Below are positions 22,390 to 34,219 of a DNA stretch of 64,000 bases, piece after piece. A program made the position numbers and the translations under genes. Position 1 is the stretch's first letter. Every line of letters begins with the position of its first letter. The stretch comes from Komagataeibacter sucrofermentans DSM 15973 (GTDB lineage Bacteria; Pseudomonadota; Alphaproteobacteria; Acetobacterales; Acetobacteraceae). Under the pieces are notes generated by a model, which saw nothing but the letters and a program-made list of their open reading frames with translations, ran no database searches and was not told where the DNA came from. The stretch lies in assembly GCF_040581405.1 (NCBI RefSeq), contig NZ_CP137157.1, positions 872,001 through 936,000 of the forward strand. Reading direction: 5' to 3'.

Positions 22390-22616
22390 GTGCCCGTTTT
22401 TCCACACGGAAAAATGAGAATAATAAATCGTACCATTATAGTCATGACAGAGCAGTGTTAACGGAAGTGTTACTGTATTCAGCCTCACGGTAATGTTCAT
22501 GAGTGCACACGGTTAAGTAACTGTTCCCCCCACCGGGTTGGGTCTAGCATCCCTTCAGCCACATATAAGTCGATAAAGACACCGGGCGGCGTATTAACAG
22601 GTTGGGAACACGGAAG

Positions 22617-22982
22617 ATGCATTCCGTTATCGCTGATTATTTGCCCGTACTGATATTCGGGTGCATTGCTGTGGTGATCGCGGGAGCCATGCTGGGCAGT
22701 TCGCTGCTTTTTGGTCACCAGAAACCCTATGCCGAGAAAACGTCGGCCTATGAATGTGGTTTCGAGGCATTTGACAATGCCCGCCGCCGGTTTGACGTGC
22801 GGTTCTATCTGGTGGCGATCCTGTTCATCATTTTCGACCTTGAGGTCGCTTTCCTCTTTCCCTGGGCGCTCAGCCTGTCGCGCATCGGCTGGTTCGGCTT
22901 TGCATCCATGATGGGTTTCCTCGGCGTTCTGGTCGTCGGCTTCATTTACGAATGGAGCAAGGGCGCGCTGGACTGGGATTGA
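22617..22982 (+). CDS. nuoA: Complex I subunit NuoA
   Basis: 121 residues with three membrane helices; part of the membrane arm of proton-pumping NADH:quinone oxidoreductase. The conserved matrix-loop stretch [20 protein letters not shown] and the helix [15 protein letters not shown] are present. The ATG at 22617 follows GGAAG; a TTG at 22602 is possible. First gene of the nuo operon. Confidence 0.96.
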   Translation: MHSVIADYLPVLIFGCIAVVIAGAMLGSSLLFGHQKPYAEKTSAYECGFEAFDNARRRFDVRFYLVAILFIIFDLEVAFLFPWALSLSRIGWFGFASMMGFLGVLVVGFIYEWSKGALDWD

Positions 22983-23005
22983 GCATGACAAGGGGAGGCG
23001 CCCCA

Positions 23006-23587
23006 ATGGGCAACGATGATACCTCAGGGCCAGGCCGGCCCGCTGACAGCATTGCCTGGAACCGCGACATGCTGCCTCCGGGTCCGGAGCAGGATGCGGT
23101 GATAAAAGGCATCACCGGTGAGATGACGGAAAAGGGCTTTGTCGTCGCCAGTCTCGACAAGTTGGTCAACTGGGGGCGCACGGGCAGCCTGTGGCCCATG
23201 TCGTTCGGGCTGGCATGTTGCGCGGTGGAGATGATCCACGCCTACATGCCGCGCTATGACCTTGACCGCATGGGCATCATTCCGCGCGGTTCGCCGCGCC
23301 AGTCCGATGTGATGATCGTGGCGGGCACGCTGACCAACAAGATGGCCCCGGCCCTGCGGCGCGTGTACGACCAGATGGCCGAGCCGCGCTGGGTCATCTC
23401 CATGGGGTCATGCGCCAATGGGGGCGGGTATTACCATTATTCCTACTCCGTCGTGCGCGGGTGCGACCGGATCGTGCCGGTGGATGTGTATGTGCCCGGC
23501 TGCCCGCCCACGGCGGAAGCGCTGATCTACGGCATCCTGCAACTGCAGAAGAAGATCCGCAGGACAGGGACAATCCGCCGTGGCTGA
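23006..23587 (+). CDS. nuoB: Complex I subunit NuoB (N2 cluster)
   Basis: 193 residues. Binds the terminal [4Fe-4S] cluster N2 that reduces quinone; ligand cysteines appear in [19 protein letters not shown] and [11 protein letters not shown]. The ATG at 23006 is preferred because AAGGGGAGG precedes it at proper distance; an ATG at 22985 lies before that site. The stop overlaps the nuoC GTG start. Confidence 0.96.
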   Translation: MGNDDTSGPGRPADSIAWNRDMLPPGPEQDAVIKGITGEMTEKGFVVASLDKLVNWGRTGSLWPMSFGLACCAVEMIHAYMPRYDLDRMGIIPRGSPRQSDVMIVAGTLTNKMAPALRRVYDQMAEPRWVISMGSCANGGGYYHYSYSVVRGCDRIVPVDVYVPGCPPTAEALIYGILQLQKKIRRTGTIRRG

Positions 23588-24248
23588 TGTGCAGAACCTT
23601 CCCGCCACCACCGGGCCGCGCGGCGTTACGGGCAGCCTTGGGGCCATCAGCTTCCGGCTTTCCACCACCGTGCCGGGCATCATGTCCGCTGGTATCGAAA
23701 AGGGCGAACTGGTGGTGCGCACCACGCGTGAGCGGCTGCTCCCCCTCATGGCCATGCTGCGTGATGACCCGCTTTATACCTGCCAGCAGGTGATGGACAT
23801 ATGCGGCGTGGACTTTCCCGACCGGGCCGAGCGGTTCGAGGTGGTCTACAACCTGCTTTCGGTCACCCATAACCACCGCATCCGCGTGATCGTGACCACG
23901 GATGAGACCCATCCCGTGCCGTCGGTGCACCAGCTCTGGCCTGCCGCCACATGGTGGGAGCGCGAGGCGTATGACCTGTTTGGCATCCTGTTCACCGACC
24001 AGCCGGATCTGCGGCGCATCCTGACCGATTACGGCTTCGAGGGGCATCCGCTGCGCAAGGACTTCCCGCTGACCGGCTATGTCGAGATGCGGTACGACGA
24101 GGAACGGCGGCAGGTGGTCTATGAGCCGGTCGACCTGGTGCAGGACTTCCGCAATTTCGACTTTGAATCGCCATGGGAAGGCATCCTGACCCTGCCGGGC
24201 GATGAAAAGGCCCATGCCGACCGCCACGACATCAAGCGAAAGGGCTGA
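23580..24248 (+). CDS. nuoC: Complex I subunit NuoC
   Basis: 222 residues of the peripheral arm, 30-kDa subunit family: [15 protein letters not shown], then the signature [14 protein letters not shown] and [19 protein letters not shown]. It starts at GTG 23580, overlapping nuoB by 8 bases. It is separate from NuoD, unlike the fused NuoCD of E. coli. Confidence 0.96.
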   Translation: MADVQNLPATTGPRGVTGSLGAISFRLSTTVPGIMSAGIEKGELVVRTTRERLLPLMAMLRDDPLYTCQQVMDICGVDFPDRAERFEVVYNLLSVTHNHRIRVIVTTDETHPVPSVHQLWPAATWWEREAYDLFGILFTDQPDLRRILTDYGFEGHPLRKDFPLTGYVEMRYDEERRQVVYEPVDLVQDFRNFDFESPWEGILTLPGDEKAHADRHDIKRKG

Positions 24249-24252
24249 GCCG

Positions 24253-25509
24253 ATGAGCGATGTCACACTGCGTAGCGATACGGACATTCCCGACAGCCTG
24301 CTGCCAGAAGAGCCCGATGGCGAGGTGAAGCGCCATGTGGTGGAAATTGACTCCCACGCGCTGAACTTCGGCCCCCAGCACCCCTCCGCCCATGGCGTGC
24401 TGCGGCTGGTGCTGGAAATGGAGGGCGAGGTCGTGGCCCGTGCCATTCCGCATGTGGGGCTCTTGCATCGTGGCACGGAAAAGCTGATCGAATACAAGAC
24501 CTACCCCAAGGCGCTGCCCTATTTCGACCGGCTCGATTACGTCTCGCCCATGTGCGAGGAGCAGGCGTTTGCGCTGGCGGTGGAAAAGCTGCTCAACATC
24601 GAGGCCCCGGACCGCGCGAAGTGGATCCGGGTCATGTTTGCCGAGATCACGCGCATTCTCAACCACATCCTCAACCTCACCTCCTTCGGGCTTGACTGCG
24701 GTGCGCTCACGCCTGCGCTGTGGGGGTATGAGGAACGCGAGAAGCTGATCGAGTTCTATGAGGCCGCGTCCGGCGCGCGCTTTCATGCCAACTACGTCCG
24801 CCCCGGCGGCGTGTCACGCGACCTGCCTGCCGGGCTGGAGGAGCGCATTGCCAACTGGGCGCGCACCTTCCCGCAATGGATTGATGACCTTGAATCCCTG
24901 CTGACCAGCAACCGGATCTGGAAGCAGCGCACGGTGGGCATTGGCGTGTTCACCACCGAGCAGGCGCTGGCCTGGGGCTTTAGCGGCCCATGCCTGCGGG
25001 CTTCGGGCGTGCCGTGGGATCTGCGGCGCAGCCAGCCCTACGATAATTACGACAAGGTGCAGTTCAACGTGCCCGTAGGCCGGCAGGGTGACTGCTACGA
25101 CCGTTATCTCGTGCGCGTGGCCGAGATGCGCGAGAGTGTCAGCATCATCAACCAGTGCCTCGAGCAGATCCGCCCCGGCCCGGTAAAAGTGCGTGACCAC
25201 AAGATCACGCCACCGCCACGGCGCGAGATGAAGCGCTCGATGGAAGCGCTGATCCATCACTTCAAGTTGTTTACCGAAGGCTATCATGTGCCTCCCGGCG
25301 CCACCTACACCGTGACCGAAACGCCCAAGGGCGAGTTTGGCGTGTATCTGGTGGCTGATGGCAGCAACCGGCCGTATCGCTGCAAGATCCGGCCCACGGG
25401 TTTTTCCCATCTCCAGGCAATCGACGAGATGTCGCGCCGCCACATGCTGGCGGATGCCGTGGCCATTATCGGGTCGCTCGACCTGGTGTTTGGCGAGATT
25501 GACAGGTGA
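24253..25509 (+). CDS. nuoD: Complex I subunit NuoD
   Basis: 418 residues, the 49-kDa subunit that with NuoB forms the quinone site. [20 protein letters not shown] near residue 36 contains the quinone-site histidine; the C-terminus ends DLVFGEIDR as in the family. The ATG at 24253 is four bases after nuoC. Confidence 0.97.
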   Translation: MSDVTLRSDTDIPDSLLPEEPDGEVKRHVVEIDSHALNFGPQHPSAHGVLRLVLEMEGEVVARAIPHVGLLHRGTEKLIEYKTYPKALPYFDRLDYVSPMCEEQAFALAVEKLLNIEAPDRAKWIRVMFAEITRILNHILNLTSFGLDCGALTPALWGYEEREKLIEFYEAASGARFHANYVRPGGVSRDLPAGLEERIANWARTFPQWIDDLESLLTSNRIWKQRTVGIGVFTTEQALAWGFSGPCLRASGVPWDLRRSQPYDNYDKVQFNVPVGRQGDCYDRYLVRVAEMRESVSIINQCLEQIRPGPVKVRDHKITPPPRREMKRSMEALIHHFKLFTEGYHVPPGATYTVTETPKGEFGVYLVADGSNRPYRCKIRPTGFSHLQAIDEMSRRHMLADAVAIIGSLDLVFGEIDR

Positions 25510-25514
25510 CCGAC

Positions 25515-26165
25515 ATGTCTACCCAGCCCAATGCGCCCGCAGGCGTGGAACCCACCCATTTCGCATTCGATGCCGAGAGCGAGCGGCAGATTGCGGTCAT
25601 TCTTGCCAAATACCCGCCCGAGCGCAAGGCAAGCGGCGTGCTGCCCCTGCTTTACGTGGTGCAGAAGCAGATGGGCCGCCAGACCGGCAGCGCGTGGATA
25701 CCGCGCATCGCCATGGATGTGGTGGCCGGGCGCCTCGAGATGGCCCCGATCCGCGTGTATGAGGTCGCGACCTTCTACCTCATGTTCAACACGAAGCCGA
25801 TTGGCCGCTACCACCTGCAGGTGTGCACCACCACCTCGTGCTGGCTGCGCGGGTCGGATGATGTGACGGCGGCGTGCAAGGCGGCCACGGGCATCAGGGC
25901 GTTTGGCGAGACCAGCGCGGATGGCCTGTTCACCCTGACGGAGGTGGAATGCCTCGGCGCCTGCGCCAATGCCCCGATTTTGCAGGTTGATGATGATTAC
26001 TATGAAGATCTCGATGGCCCGCGCACGCTTGAGCTGATCGAGGCGCTGAAGCGGGGCGAACGCCCCACGCCCGGCCCCACCATCGACCGCCTCAACTCGG
26101 CCCCTGCGGGCGGGTGCAAGGTACTGGTGGATGATGCGGCGGCCAAGCCGCAGGGGCAGGGGTAA
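25515..26165 (+). CDS. nuoE: Complex I subunit NuoE
   Basis: 216 residues, a thioredoxin-like [2Fe-2S] protein (N1a cluster) that partners NuoF. Ligand cysteines are in [12 protein letters not shown] and [10 protein letters not shown]. It has a C-terminal extension of about 40 residues beyond the core, common in alphaproteobacteria. The ATG at 25515 is chosen over an overlapping GTG at 25506, since AGGTGA lies just before it. Confidence 0.95.
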   Translation: MSTQPNAPAGVEPTHFAFDAESERQIAVILAKYPPERKASGVLPLLYVVQKQMGRQTGSAWIPRIAMDVVAGRLEMAPIRVYEVATFYLMFNTKPIGRYHLQVCTTTSCWLRGSDDVTAACKAATGIRAFGETSADGLFTLTEVECLGACANAPILQVDDDYYEDLDGPRTLELIEALKRGERPTPGPTIDRLNSAPAGGCKVLVDDAAAKPQGQG

Positions 26166-26170
26166 AGCGC

Positions 26171-27496
26171 ATGTTGCACGACAAGGACCGCATCTTCACC
26201 AACCTGTATGGCCAGAATGACTGGACGCTGGCCGGGGCCCGCGCCCGGGGCGACTGGGATGGCACGGCGGAAATTCTGGCGCGCGGGCGCGATGCCATCA
26301 TCGGCGAGATGAAGGCATCGGGCCTGCGCGGGCGCGGCGGCGCAGGTTTTCCCACCGGGGTCAAATGGTCGTTCATGCCAAAGAAGAATGATGGGCGGCC
26401 GCATTACCTCGTCATCAATGGTGATGAATCCGAACCCGGCACCTGCAAGGACCGCGAGATCCTGCGCCACGACCCGCACAAGCTGGTTGAAAGTGCGCTG
26501 ATCGCCTCCTTCGCCATGGGGGCGCATGCGGCCTACATCTATATTCGCGGCGAGTTCTACAACGAGGCCATGCACCTCCAGCACGCCATTGACGAGGCAT
26601 ATGAAGCAGGCCTGATCGGCCCGAACGCCTGCGGCTCGGGCTGGGATTTCGACTTCTACATCCATCGCGGCGCGGGTGCTTACATATGCGGCGAGGAAAC
26701 GGCCCTGCTTGAAAGCCTTGAGGGCAAGAAGGGCCAGCCGCGCATGAAGCCGCCTTTCCCTGCCGCCATGGGCCTGTATGGCTGCCCCACCACGGTCAAT
26801 AACGTGGAAAGCATTGCGGTTTCCGCCACCATCCTGCGGCGCGGGGCGGCATGGTTCTCGGGCCTTGGGCGGCCCAATAACGCGGGCAGCAAGCTCATGG
26901 CCATATCAGGCCACGTCAACACGCCCTGCGTGTTTGAAGAAGAGCTGGGCGTGCCGATGCGCGAGATCATTGAAAAGCATGGCGGCGGCGTGCGCGGCGG
27001 GTGGGACAACCTGCTGGCCGTCATCCCCGGTGGCTGCTCGGTGCCCATGCTGCCGCGCGATGTGTGCGAGACTGTGCTGATGGATTACGACAGCCTGCGC
27101 GCCGAAGGCTCCGGCCTTGGCACGGGCTGCATGATTGTCATGGACAAATCCACCGACATCATCGCGGCCATCGCCCGGTTCTCGAAATTCTTCAAGCATG
27201 AAAGCTGTGGCCAGTGCACGCCCTGCCGCGAAGGCACGGGCTGGATGATGCGCATCATGGAACGCATGGTGGAGGGGCGCGCCGAGATCGAGGAAATCGA
27301 CATGCTCGAGCAGGTCACCCGCCAGGTGGAAGGCCACACCATCTGCGCGTTGGGCGATGCGGCGGCCTGGCCCATCCAGGGCCTGATCCGCCGGTTTCGC
27401 CCGGTAATGGAGGAACGCATCCACGCCTATAAGGCGGCCCATGGCGGCGGGCGCGCAGTGCAGGTGCCCACCGGCCTTGTTGAAGCGGCGGAGTAG
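26171..27496 (+). CDS. nuoF: Complex I subunit NuoF (NADH-binding)
   Basis: 441 residues carrying the FMN/NADH site and the N3 [4Fe-4S] cluster. The nucleotide-binding motif [13 protein letters not shown] is near residue 55; cluster ligands are in [14 protein letters not shown] and a later cysteine in [13 protein letters not shown]. The start at 26171 is five bases after nuoE. Confidence 0.97.
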   Translation: MLHDKDRIFTNLYGQNDWTLAGARARGDWDGTAEILARGRDAIIGEMKASGLRGRGGAGFPTGVKWSFMPKKNDGRPHYLVINGDESEPGTCKDREILRHDPHKLVESALIASFAMGAHAAYIYIRGEFYNEAMHLQHAIDEAYEAGLIGPNACGSGWDFDFYIHRGAGAYICGEETALLESLEGKKGQPRMKPPFPAAMGLYGCPTTVNNVESIAVSATILRRGAAWFSGLGRPNNAGSKLMAISGHVNTPCVFEEELGVPMREIIEKHGGGVRGGWDNLLAVIPGGCSVPMLPRDVCETVLMDYDSLRAEGSGLGTGCMIVMDKSTDIIAAIARFSKFFKHESCGQCTPCREGTGWMMRIMERMVEGRAEIEEIDMLEQVTRQVEGHTICALGDAAAWPIQGLIRRFRPVMEERIHAYKAAHGGGRAVQVPTGLVEAAE

Positions 27497-27501
27497 GAAC
27501 A

Positions 27502-29568
27502 GTGGTCAAAGTAACCGTTGACGGTATTGTTGTTGATGTAGCCCCCGGTTCTTCCGCGCTGCAGGCATGCGAGGCGGCGGGCAAGGAAATACCGCGTTTT
27601 TGTTACCATGAGCGGCTGTCGGTGGCGGGCAACTGCCGCATGTGCCTTGTGGAAGTATCAGGCGGGCGCAAGCCGGTGGCGTCATGCGGCTTTCCCATCA
27701 GCAATGGCATGCAGATCTTTACCGACACCGAGGTGGTGCGCCGCGCGCGCCGCGCGGTGATGGAGTTCCTGCTCATCAACCACCCGCTTGACTGCCCCAT
27801 CTGCGACCAGGGGGGCGAGTGCGACCTGCAGGACCAGGCCTTCGGCTACGGGGCGGACCATTCGCGCTACCGCGAGAACAAGCGCGCGGTGACCGACAAG
27901 TATCTCGGCCCGCTGGTCAAGACGGTCATGACGCGCTGCATCCAGTGCACGCGCTGCATCCGCTTTTCCACCGAGGTGGCGGGTGTTCCGGAACTCGGCG
28001 GCGTATCACGCGGCGAGAACCTCGAGATCACCAATTACGTCGAGAAGGCGCTGACATCAGAACTGTCAGGCAACCTGATCGATATCTGCCCTGTCGGCGC
28101 GCTGACCTCGCAGCCCTACGCCTTCAGCGCGCGGCCCTGGGAACTCAAGCGCACGGACTCGATTGATGTATGCGATGCGGTGGGCACCAACATCGTCATG
28201 CAGGCACGCGGTGCGTCGGTGCTGCGCATCGTGCCGCGCATCAATGATGAAGTGAATGAGGAATGGCTGGCCGACAAGGGGCGCTTCGTGGTCGATGGCT
28301 TCCGCCGCCGCCGCCTTGACCGGCCCTGGGTGCGGGTGGAAGGCAGGTTGCAGCCCGCAAGCTGGGCGGATGCGTTCTCGCTCATCGCAACGCGCTTCAA
28401 GGGCGTGCCCGGCGCGCGTATTGGCGCGATCGCGGGTGACATGTGCGACGCCGAGAGCCTGATGGCGCTGAAAGACCTGATGGGCATGCTCGGCTCACCC
28501 AATATCGACTGCCGTCAGGACGGCGCGCGTTACGATACGTCGCGCCGCGACTTCTATACTTTCAATACCGGTATTGCCGGCATTGACGAGGCGGATGCGC
28601 TGCTGATCGTAGGTTCCATCCCCCGGCAGGAAGCTCCGGTGCTCAATGCCCGCATCCGCAGGCGGTTTGTCGATGCGGGGCGGGGCAAATTCCCCATCGC
28701 CATGATCGGCGCGCCCAATGCCGACCCGACCTACACCGCCACCGTGCTGGGCGAGGGGCCGGATGTGCTGGCAAAACTCGCCGCAGGCGAACTGCCCTTT
28801 GCCGAGGTGCTGGCCAACGCCAAGAACCCCATGATCATCGTGGGCCACGGTGCGCTGACCCGTCCTGACGGGCAGGCCATTGCAAAGGCGTGCTGGGATC
28901 TGGCTGTGCAGGTGAATGCCATCCGCCCCGACTGGCACGGCTTCAACGTGCTGCACACGGCGGCCAGCCGGATGGCGGGGCTGGACCTCGGCCTCGTGCC
29001 CGGCCCGCAGGGGCGTGACGTGGCGGGCATGCTCGGTGGCGGGGTGGACGTGCTATGGCTGATGGGCGCCGATGAGTTCGCGGTGCAGGACATCGGGCCG
29101 GACACGTTCGTCATCTATCAGGGCCACCATGGTGATGCGGGGGCGGCGCGGGCGGATGTGATCCTGCCCGGCGCGCTCTATGCCGAAAAGCCAGGCACCT
29201 ACACCAATACCGAAGGGCGCGTGCAACGCGCCTTCCGCGCGGTCATGCCGCCAGGCGAGGCACGTGAGGACTGGCGCATCCTGCGGGCCTTCTCGGAGGT
29301 GGTGGGCCGCAAGCTGCCCTATGACAACCTCGAGGCCCTGCGCGCGCGCATCGCGCAGGCGCACCCGGCTTACGGGCAGGCGGAACACGCCCGGCCTGGC
29401 GCGTCAGACACCACGGCGCCGCAGGCAGGCAGCGTGGCGGTTGCGACAACGGCTTTTTACCCGGTCATTGCCGATTATTACCTGACCCATGCCGTGTGCC
29501 GCGCAAGCCCGACCATGGAAACCTGTTCGGGGATTTACGTGCGCCCCGCAATCGAGGCGGCGGAGTAG
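27502..29568 (+). CDS. nuoG: Complex I subunit NuoG
   Basis: 688 residues, the largest peripheral subunit. A [2Fe-2S] ferredoxin domain ([15 protein letters not shown]) and [4Fe-4S] ligands in [14 protein letters not shown] and [11 protein letters not shown] precede a molybdopterin-oxidoreductase-like domain. The extra N7 cluster cysteines are not seen, as in most alphaproteobacterial and mitochondrial homologues. It starts at GTG 27502, five bases after nuoF. Confidence 0.96.
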   Translation: MVKVTVDGIVVDVAPGSSALQACEAAGKEIPRFCYHERLSVAGNCRMCLVEVSGGRKPVASCGFPISNGMQIFTDTEVVRRARRAVMEFLLINHPLDCPICDQGGECDLQDQAFGYGADHSRYRENKRAVTDKYLGPLVKTVMTRCIQCTRCIRFSTEVAGVPELGGVSRGENLEITNYVEKALTSELSGNLIDICPVGALTSQPYAFSARPWELKRTDSIDVCDAVGTNIVMQARGASVLRIVPRINDEVNEEWLADKGRFVVDGFRRRRLDRPWVRVEGRLQPASWADAFSLIATRFKGVPGARIGAIAGDMCDAESLMALKDLMGMLGSPNIDCRQDGARYDTSRRDFYTFNTGIAGIDEADALLIVGSIPRQEAPVLNARIRRRFVDAGRGKFPIAMIGAPNADPTYTATVLGEGPDVLAKLAAGELPFAEVLANAKNPMIIVGHGALTRPDGQAIAKACWDLAVQVNAIRPDWHGFNVLHTAASRMAGLDLGLVPGPQGRDVAGMLGGGVDVLWLMGADEFAVQDIGPDTFVIYQGHHGDAGAARADVILPGALYAEKPGTYTNTEGRVQRAFRAVMPPGEAREDWRILRAFSEVVGRKLPYDNLEALRARIAQAHPAYGQAEHARPGASDTTAPQAGSVAVATTAFYPVIADYYLTHAVCRASPTMETCSGIYVRPAIEAAE

Positions 29569-29572
29569 GGAC

Positions 29573-30595
29573 ATGGCGGATTTCTTCTTTCACACCACGC
29601 TTGGCCAGATTTTGCTGATCGTGCTGGAATCCCTTGCGGTGCTCGTGCCGCTGCTGCTTGGCGTGGCCTACCTTACGCTGGCCGAGCGCAAGGTGATGGC
29701 CGCGATGCAGCTGCGCAAGGGGCCAAACGTGAACGGCCCGTTCGGCGTGCTGCAGGCGTTTGCCGATGCCATCAAGATGCTGACCAAGGAGACGGTCATC
29801 CCATCAGGCGCCAACCGGATGCTGTTCCTGTTCGCGCCGTTCCTGACCTTTTCGCTGGCCATGATCGCGTGGGCGGTCATTCCCACCGGCAACGGGCTGG
29901 CCATTGCCAACATCAATGTGGGCATCCTCTACCTGCTGGCCATCTCGTCGCTCGGTGTTTACGGCATGCTCATCGCGGGGTGGGCGTCGAACTCCAAATA
30001 CGCCTTCCTCGGTGGGCTGCGGTCGGCGGCGCAGATGGTGTCGTATGAAGTGTCCATCGGGCTGGTGATCGTGTCGGTACTGCTGGCGGTGGGCAGCCTC
30101 AACCTCAACGACATCGTGCTGGCGCAGCGCCATGTATGGTTCTGCCTGCCCATGTTCCCGATGTTCATCGTGTTCTTCATCTCGGCGCTGGCCGAGACCA
30201 ACCGCGCGCCGTTTGATCTGCCCGAGGGCGAGAGCGAACTGGTGGCAGGCTTCTTTGTGGAATATTCAGCGCTCGCCTTCGGCCTGTTCTTTCTGGGTGA
30301 ATACGCGAACATGTTCCTCATGTCCGGCATGGTCAGCATCCTGTTTCTGGGTGGCTGGCTGCCGCCGCTGGCCATCGCGCCCTTTACATGGATACCGGGG
30401 CCCCTGTGGCTGATCGCCAAGATCCTGTTCTGCCTGTTCGTGTTCATCTGGGTGCGCGCGACATTTCCCCGCTACCGCTACGACCAGTTGATGCGACTGG
30501 GCTGGAAGGTGTTCCTGCCGTTCTCGCTGGCATGGATGGTGCTGACGGCGGGGTTCCTGATGGTAACGGGCCTTCTGCCCGGAGGAGCAGGCTGA
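29573..30595 (+). CDS. nuoH: Complex I subunit NuoH
   Basis: 340 residues, about eight membrane helices, linking the quinone site to the membrane arm. Signature stretches are [17 protein letters not shown] near residue 37 and [19 protein letters not shown]. The ATG at 29573 is four bases after nuoG; the stop shares bases with the nuoI start (TGATG). Confidence 0.97.
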   Translation: MADFFFHTTLGQILLIVLESLAVLVPLLLGVAYLTLAERKVMAAMQLRKGPNVNGPFGVLQAFADAIKMLTKETVIPSGANRMLFLFAPFLTFSLAMIAWAVIPTGNGLAIANINVGILYLLAISSLGVYGMLIAGWASNSKYAFLGGLRSAAQMVSYEVSIGLVIVSVLLAVGSLNLNDIVLAQRHVWFCLPMFPMFIVFFISALAETNRAPFDLPEGESELVAGFFVEYSALAFGLFFLGEYANMFLMSGMVSILFLGGWLPPLAIAPFTWIPGPLWLIAKILFCLFVFIWVRATFPRYRYDQLMRLGWKVFLPFSLAWMVLTAGFLMVTGLLPGGAG

Positions 30596-31083
30596 TGAAT
30601 GCATTGACCAAAGCCGCCCGTTCCATGCTGCTCGCCGAGCTTGCGGCTGGCATGGGGGCAACGCTGAAGGCGTTTTTCAAGCCCAAGGCCACGATCAACT
30701 ACCCCTACGAGAAAGGCGTGCTCTCGCCGCGCTTTCGGGGTGAGCACGCGCTGCGCCGCTACCCCAATGGGGAGGAACGCTGCATTGCGTGCAAGCTGTG
30801 CGAGGCGACGTGCCCGGCCGAGGCGATCACCATCGAGGCCGAACCGCGCGATGACGGCTCGCGCCGCACCACGCGTTATGACATCGACATGACCAAATGC
30901 ATCTATTGCGGCCTGTGCGAGGAAGCCTGCCCGGTCGATGCGATTGTCGAAGGGCCGAATTATGAGTTCGCGACCGAAACCCGCGAAGAACTGATGTACG
31001 ACAAGAACAAGCTGCTGGCCAATGGCGACCGCTGGGAAAGCGTGCTGGCCCGCAGGCTCGAGCTTGATGCCCCGTACCGCTGA
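30595..31083 (+). CDS. nuoI: Complex I subunit NuoI (two [4Fe-4S] clusters)
   Basis: 162 residues with two ferredoxin motifs, [16 protein letters not shown] and [16 protein letters not shown], binding clusters N6a and N6b. The ATG at 30595 overlaps the nuoH stop. It is followed by the longest gap within the operon (78 bases), which holds a strong hairpin. Confidence 0.97.
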   Translation: MNALTKAARSMLLAELAAGMGATLKAFFKPKATINYPYEKGVLSPRFRGEHALRRYPNGEERCIACKLCEATCPAEAITIEAEPRDDGSRRTTRYDIDMTKCIYCGLCEEACPVDAIVEGPNYEFATETREELMYDKNKLLANGDRWESVLARRLELDAPYR

Positions 31084-31092
31084 CAGCGCCCG

Positions 31093-31118
31093 GCCGCCCC
31101 GGCGCGTGCCGGGGCGGC
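31093..31118 (+). other. Strong hairpin between nuoI and nuoJ
   Basis: GCCGCCCCGGC and GCCGGGGCGGC form a perfect 11-bp stem with a GCGT loop, nine bases after the nuoI stop. No T run follows, so it is unlikely to terminate. Plausible roles are stabilising or processing the operon mRNA between the peripheral-arm and membrane-arm genes. Confidence 0.6.
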
Positions 31119-31141
31119 GGAGCCAGCAGGAGGAAACATCC

Positions 31142-31165
31142 ATGCGGCAGGAAACCTACCCATGA
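31142..31165 (+). other. Possible 7-codon leader ORF overlapping the nuoJ start
   Basis: An ATG at 31142 directly after CAGGAGGAAACATCC opens a 7-codon frame (MRQETYP) whose TGA overlaps the nuoJ ATG. The best Shine-Dalgarno in this gap thus precedes the mini-ORF. It may couple nuoJ translation or be chance. Confidence 0.25.
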
Positions 31166-31935
31166 TGACCCAGATTGTCTTTTACGTTTTTGCTGCGGTT
31201 CTGGTCCTGTCCGCCACCATGGTGGTGAGCGCGCGCAACCCCGTGCATTCGGTGCTGTTCCTGATCCTTGCCTTCTTTAACGCAGCAGGTCTGTTCCTGA
31301 TTGCAGGCGCCGAGTTCCTGGCGATGACGCTGGTCATTGTCTATGTCGGCGCGGTGGCGGTGCTGTTCCTGTTCGTGGTCATGATGCTTGATGTCAACTT
31401 CACGCAGATGCGCGAAGGGGTGCAGCGTTACGCGCCCGTTGGCGGGGTTGTGGGCGGCGTGCTGCTGGTTGAATTGCTCATGGCGTTCATGAACTGGCGG
31501 GCGGCAACCAATATCGGGCAGATCGTGCATCTGGTGCCCTCATCACCCACGCGCACCAACACGGCGGCGCTCGGTGATGTGATCTATACGCACTACATCT
31601 TCCTGTTCCAGACCTGCGCGCTGGTGCTGCTCGTGGCCATGATCGGGGCCATCGTGCTCACCCTGCGCGAGCGGCCGACAGGACGACGGCAGAACATTGA
31701 CCGCCAGCATGACCGTGCGGCTGCTGATTCACTTGAAATGCTGCAGGTGCCGCTTGGCGCGGGCGTTGATGCCCAGGGCGGGTTCCTGCGCCCGCATGAA
31801 AGCTACGACATCGCTGCCGTGCCCGGCACCTATGGCACCGAGGCCTGGCGCGTGGCCGAAGCACGCGAAACAACCGGCACCGCGCTGGTGGTGACAACGC
31901 CTGCGACTGGCACGAAAGGAGAGGGCGATGAATAG
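31162..31935 (+). CDS. nuoJ: Complex I subunit NuoJ
   Basis: 257 residues, longer than the family core of about 200 because of a hydrophilic C-terminal extension after [11 protein letters not shown]. Five membrane helices include the NuoJ segment [20 protein letters not shown] and the pi-bulge helix [15 protein letters not shown]. The start is ATG 31162; 31165 is an alternative. The C-terminus overlaps nuoK. Confidence 0.95.
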   Translation: MMTQIVFYVFAAVLVLSATMVVSARNPVHSVLFLILAFFNAAGLFLIAGAEFLAMTLVIVYVGAVAVLFLFVVMMLDVNFTQMREGVQRYAPVGGVVGGVLLVELLMAFMNWRAATNIGQIVHLVPSSPTRTNTAALGDVIYTHYIFLFQTCALVLLVAMIGAIVLTLRERPTGRRQNIDRQHDRAAADSLEMLQVPLGAGVDAQGGFLRPHESYDIAAVPGTYGTEAWRVAEARETTGTALVVTTPATGTKGEGDE

Positions 31936-32251
31936 CCCGATTGAGGCCATCGGCCTGACACCCTACCTCAGCATTGGCGCGATTTTGCTGGTGCTTGGCG
32001 TGTTCGGCATTTTTCTCAACCGCAAGAATGTCATCATCATCCTGATGTCGATCGAACTGATCCTGCTTTCGGCCAACATCAATTTCGTGGCGTTCTCGGC
32101 TGCTACCGGCGACCTGTCGGGGCAGGTGATGACCCTGTTCGTGCTGACCATCGCGGCGGCGGAATCCGCCATCGGGCTGGCTATTGTCACGGTATATTTC
32201 CGTAATCGCGGCTCGATTGAAGTCGACGATATTACGATGATGAAGGGGTAA
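31928..32251 (+). CDS. nuoK: Complex I subunit NuoK
   Basis: 107 residues, three membrane helices, with the conserved glutamates in the helices [17 protein letters not shown] and [20 protein letters not shown] needed for proton translocation in the family. The ATG at 31928 overlaps the end of nuoJ by 8 bases. Confidence 0.97.
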   Translation: MNSPIEAIGLTPYLSIGAILLVLGVFGIFLNRKNVIIILMSIELILLSANINFVAFSAATGDLSGQVMTLFVLTIAAAESAIGLAIVTVYFRNRGSIEVDDITMMKG

Positions 32252-32256
32252 GGAAC

Positions 32257-34194
32257 ATGCAGGCGGCATCCTTCCTTTTTGAAGTCGCGGTTTTCGCGCC
32301 CCTGATCGGGTTTCTCCTCGCCGGTGGCTTTGGCCATCTGATGGGCGATGGTGCTGCGCGCTTTACCACCATTGCCCTCATGCTGTGCGCGGCCCTGTCC
32401 GCCATTGGCGTGCTGGGCTTCGAGATGGGGGGCGTGAACCCGATTGTCGTGCCGGTGGCCGACTGGATCCATGCGGCAGGCTTTACGGCCGACTGGCAAC
32501 TGCGCATGGACATGCTCTCGGTCAGCGTGGTGGCCATGGTCACGACCGTGTCGCTGCTGGTGCATGTGTACAGCGTGGGCTACATGGCGCATGAGGCGCA
32601 GCCGGTTTACCGCTTCTTCTCCTATCTCTCGCTGTTTACCTTCGCCATGCTCATGCTGGTCACGTCGGACAACCTGCTCCAGCTCTTCTTTGGCTGGGAA
32701 GGGGTGGGACTGGCGAGCTACCTGCTGATCGGCTACTGGTATGACCGCCCTGCCGCCTGTGCGGCGGCCATCAAGGCGTTCGTGGTCAACCGTATTGCCG
32801 ACCTGTTCTTTCTTGTCGGCATCTCGCTCATCTACATCCGGCTGGGCAGCGTGTCGTATGATGCGATCTTTGCCGCCATTCCCTACCATGTGCATGACAC
32901 GTTCCAGCTTTTCGGCACGCATCCGCTGCTGGAGGTGATCGCGACCCTGCTGTTCATCGGGGCCATGGGCAAGTCGGCGCAACTGTTCCTGCACACCTGG
33001 CTGCCCGATGCGATGGAGGGGCCAACCCCGGTTTCCGCCCTGATCCACGCGGCCACCATGGTCACGGCGGGTGTGTTCCTGATGGTGCGCATGTCGCCGC
33101 TGGTGGAACTCGCACCCGTAACCCGCGACCTGATTATCCTGATCGGTGGCACGACCAGTTTCTTTGCCGCAACCGTGGGGCTGGTGCAGCCTGACATCAA
33201 GCGCACCATTGCCTATTCCACCTGCTCGCAGCTTGGCTACATGTTCGTGGCTGTTGGCGTGGGGGCGTATCAGGCCTCGATGTTCCACCTCACCACGCAT
33301 GCCTTCTTCAAGGCGCTGCTGTTCCTTGGGGCTGGCTGCGTGATCCATGCCGTGCATGACGAGCAGGACATGTTCCGCATGGGCGGTCTGTGGCGCAAGA
33401 TTCCCTATACCTATGCCGCCATGTGGATTGGCAGTCTTGCGCTGGCCGGTATCTTTCCGTTCGCGGGCTACTGGTCGAAGGATGCCATTCTGGAGGCCGC
33501 ATGGATGTCGGGTTCCTCCATGGGCCATTATGGCTGGATGATGGGCTGCATCACCGCGTTCCTTACCGCGCTATATAGCTGGCGGCTGATCTTCCTGGTG
33601 TTTCATGGCAAACCGCGTGAGGTGCACCTGCATGAGGGCGCGCATGAAAGCCCGCCTTCCATGATGGTGCCGCTTGTGGTGCTGTCGGTCGGCGCCGTGC
33701 TGGCGGGCGTTGTGCTGGCGCCGTTCTATGTGGGTGCCAACCAGGTCGGGTTCTGGGGCGGGGCGATTGCCAGCCTGCCGGGGCATGACATCATGGAGCG
33801 CCTTGAGCAGACACCGGGCCTGATTGCGCTGGTGCCAACCTTCGCTGCCATTGCGGGCATTGCGGTGGCCTATCTGTGCTACATCGCAAGCCCCGGCATT
33901 CCGGCAGCACTGGCCCGCAGCCTGCGCCCGCTTTACCTGTTCCTGCTCAACAAATGGTATTTTGATGAGGTGTATGACGCCGTGTTCGTGCGCCCCTATC
34001 GCGCCCTGGCGCGGCTGTTGTGGAAGGGTGCTGACGAAGGTGTTGTCGAAGCCATACCCGAAGGGCTGGCCAGACTGACCGCAGGCAGTGCCGGGCAGGC
34101 CGTGCGGGTGCAGACCGGGTCGATGGCGGTCTATGCCTTTTCCATGCTGATCGGGCTGGTGGTGCTGCTGACCACCATCCTGTTCGCCCGCTAA
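32257..34194 (+). CDS. nuoL: Complex I antiporter-like subunit NuoL
   Basis: 645 residues, full length. The Mrp-antiporter-type core includes FFGWEGVGLASYLLIGYWY, HTWLPDAMEGPTPVSALIHA and SQLGYMFVAVGVGAYQ; a C-terminal lateral helix region follows LNKWYFDEVYD. It is the distal proton channel of the membrane arm. The gene is intact; the next gene is nuoN, not nuoM. Confidence 0.96.
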   Translation: MQAASFLFEVAVFAPLIGFLLAGGFGHLMGDGAARFTTIALMLCAALSAIGVLGFEMGGVNPIVVPVADWIHAAGFTADWQLRMDMLSVSVVAMVTTVSLLVHVYSVGYMAHEAQPVYRFFSYLSLFTFAMLMLVTSDNLLQLFFGWEGVGLASYLLIGYWYDRPAACAAAIKAFVVNRIADLFFLVGISLIYIRLGSVSYDAIFAAIPYHVHDTFQLFGTHPLLEVIATLLFIGAMGKSAQLFLHTWLPDAMEGPTPVSALIHAATMVTAGVFLMVRMSPLVELAPVTRDLIILIGGTTSFFAATVGLVQPDIKRTIAYSTCSQLGYMFVAVGVGAYQASMFHLTTHAFFKALLFLGAGCVIHAVHDEQDMFRMGGLWRKIPYTYAAMWIGSLALAGIFPFAGYWSKDAILEAAWMSGSSMGHYGWMMGCITAFLTALYSWRLIFLVFHGKPREVHLHEGAHESPPSMMVPLVVLSVGAVLAGVVLAPFYVGANQVGFWGGAIASLPGHDIMERLEQTPGLIALVPTFAAIAGIAVAYLCYIASPGIPAALARSLRPLYLFLLNKWYFDEVYDAVFVRPYRALARLLWKGADEGVVEAIPEGLARLTAGSAGQAVRVQTGSMAVYAFSMLIGLVVLLTTILFAR

Positions 34195-34219
34195 CCCCAG
34201 GGATGTCAGGGTCAAACCA

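Noticed and set aside
22390-22616. Cluster of GTTA/GTAA half-sites upstream of nuoA as a regulator binding array
   Set aside because: The repeats are short, irregularly spaced and match no consensus I can name.
31000-31160. Transcription terminator splitting the nuo operon
   Set aside because: The hairpin at 31093-31118 has no T run and the genes on both sides belong to one complex.
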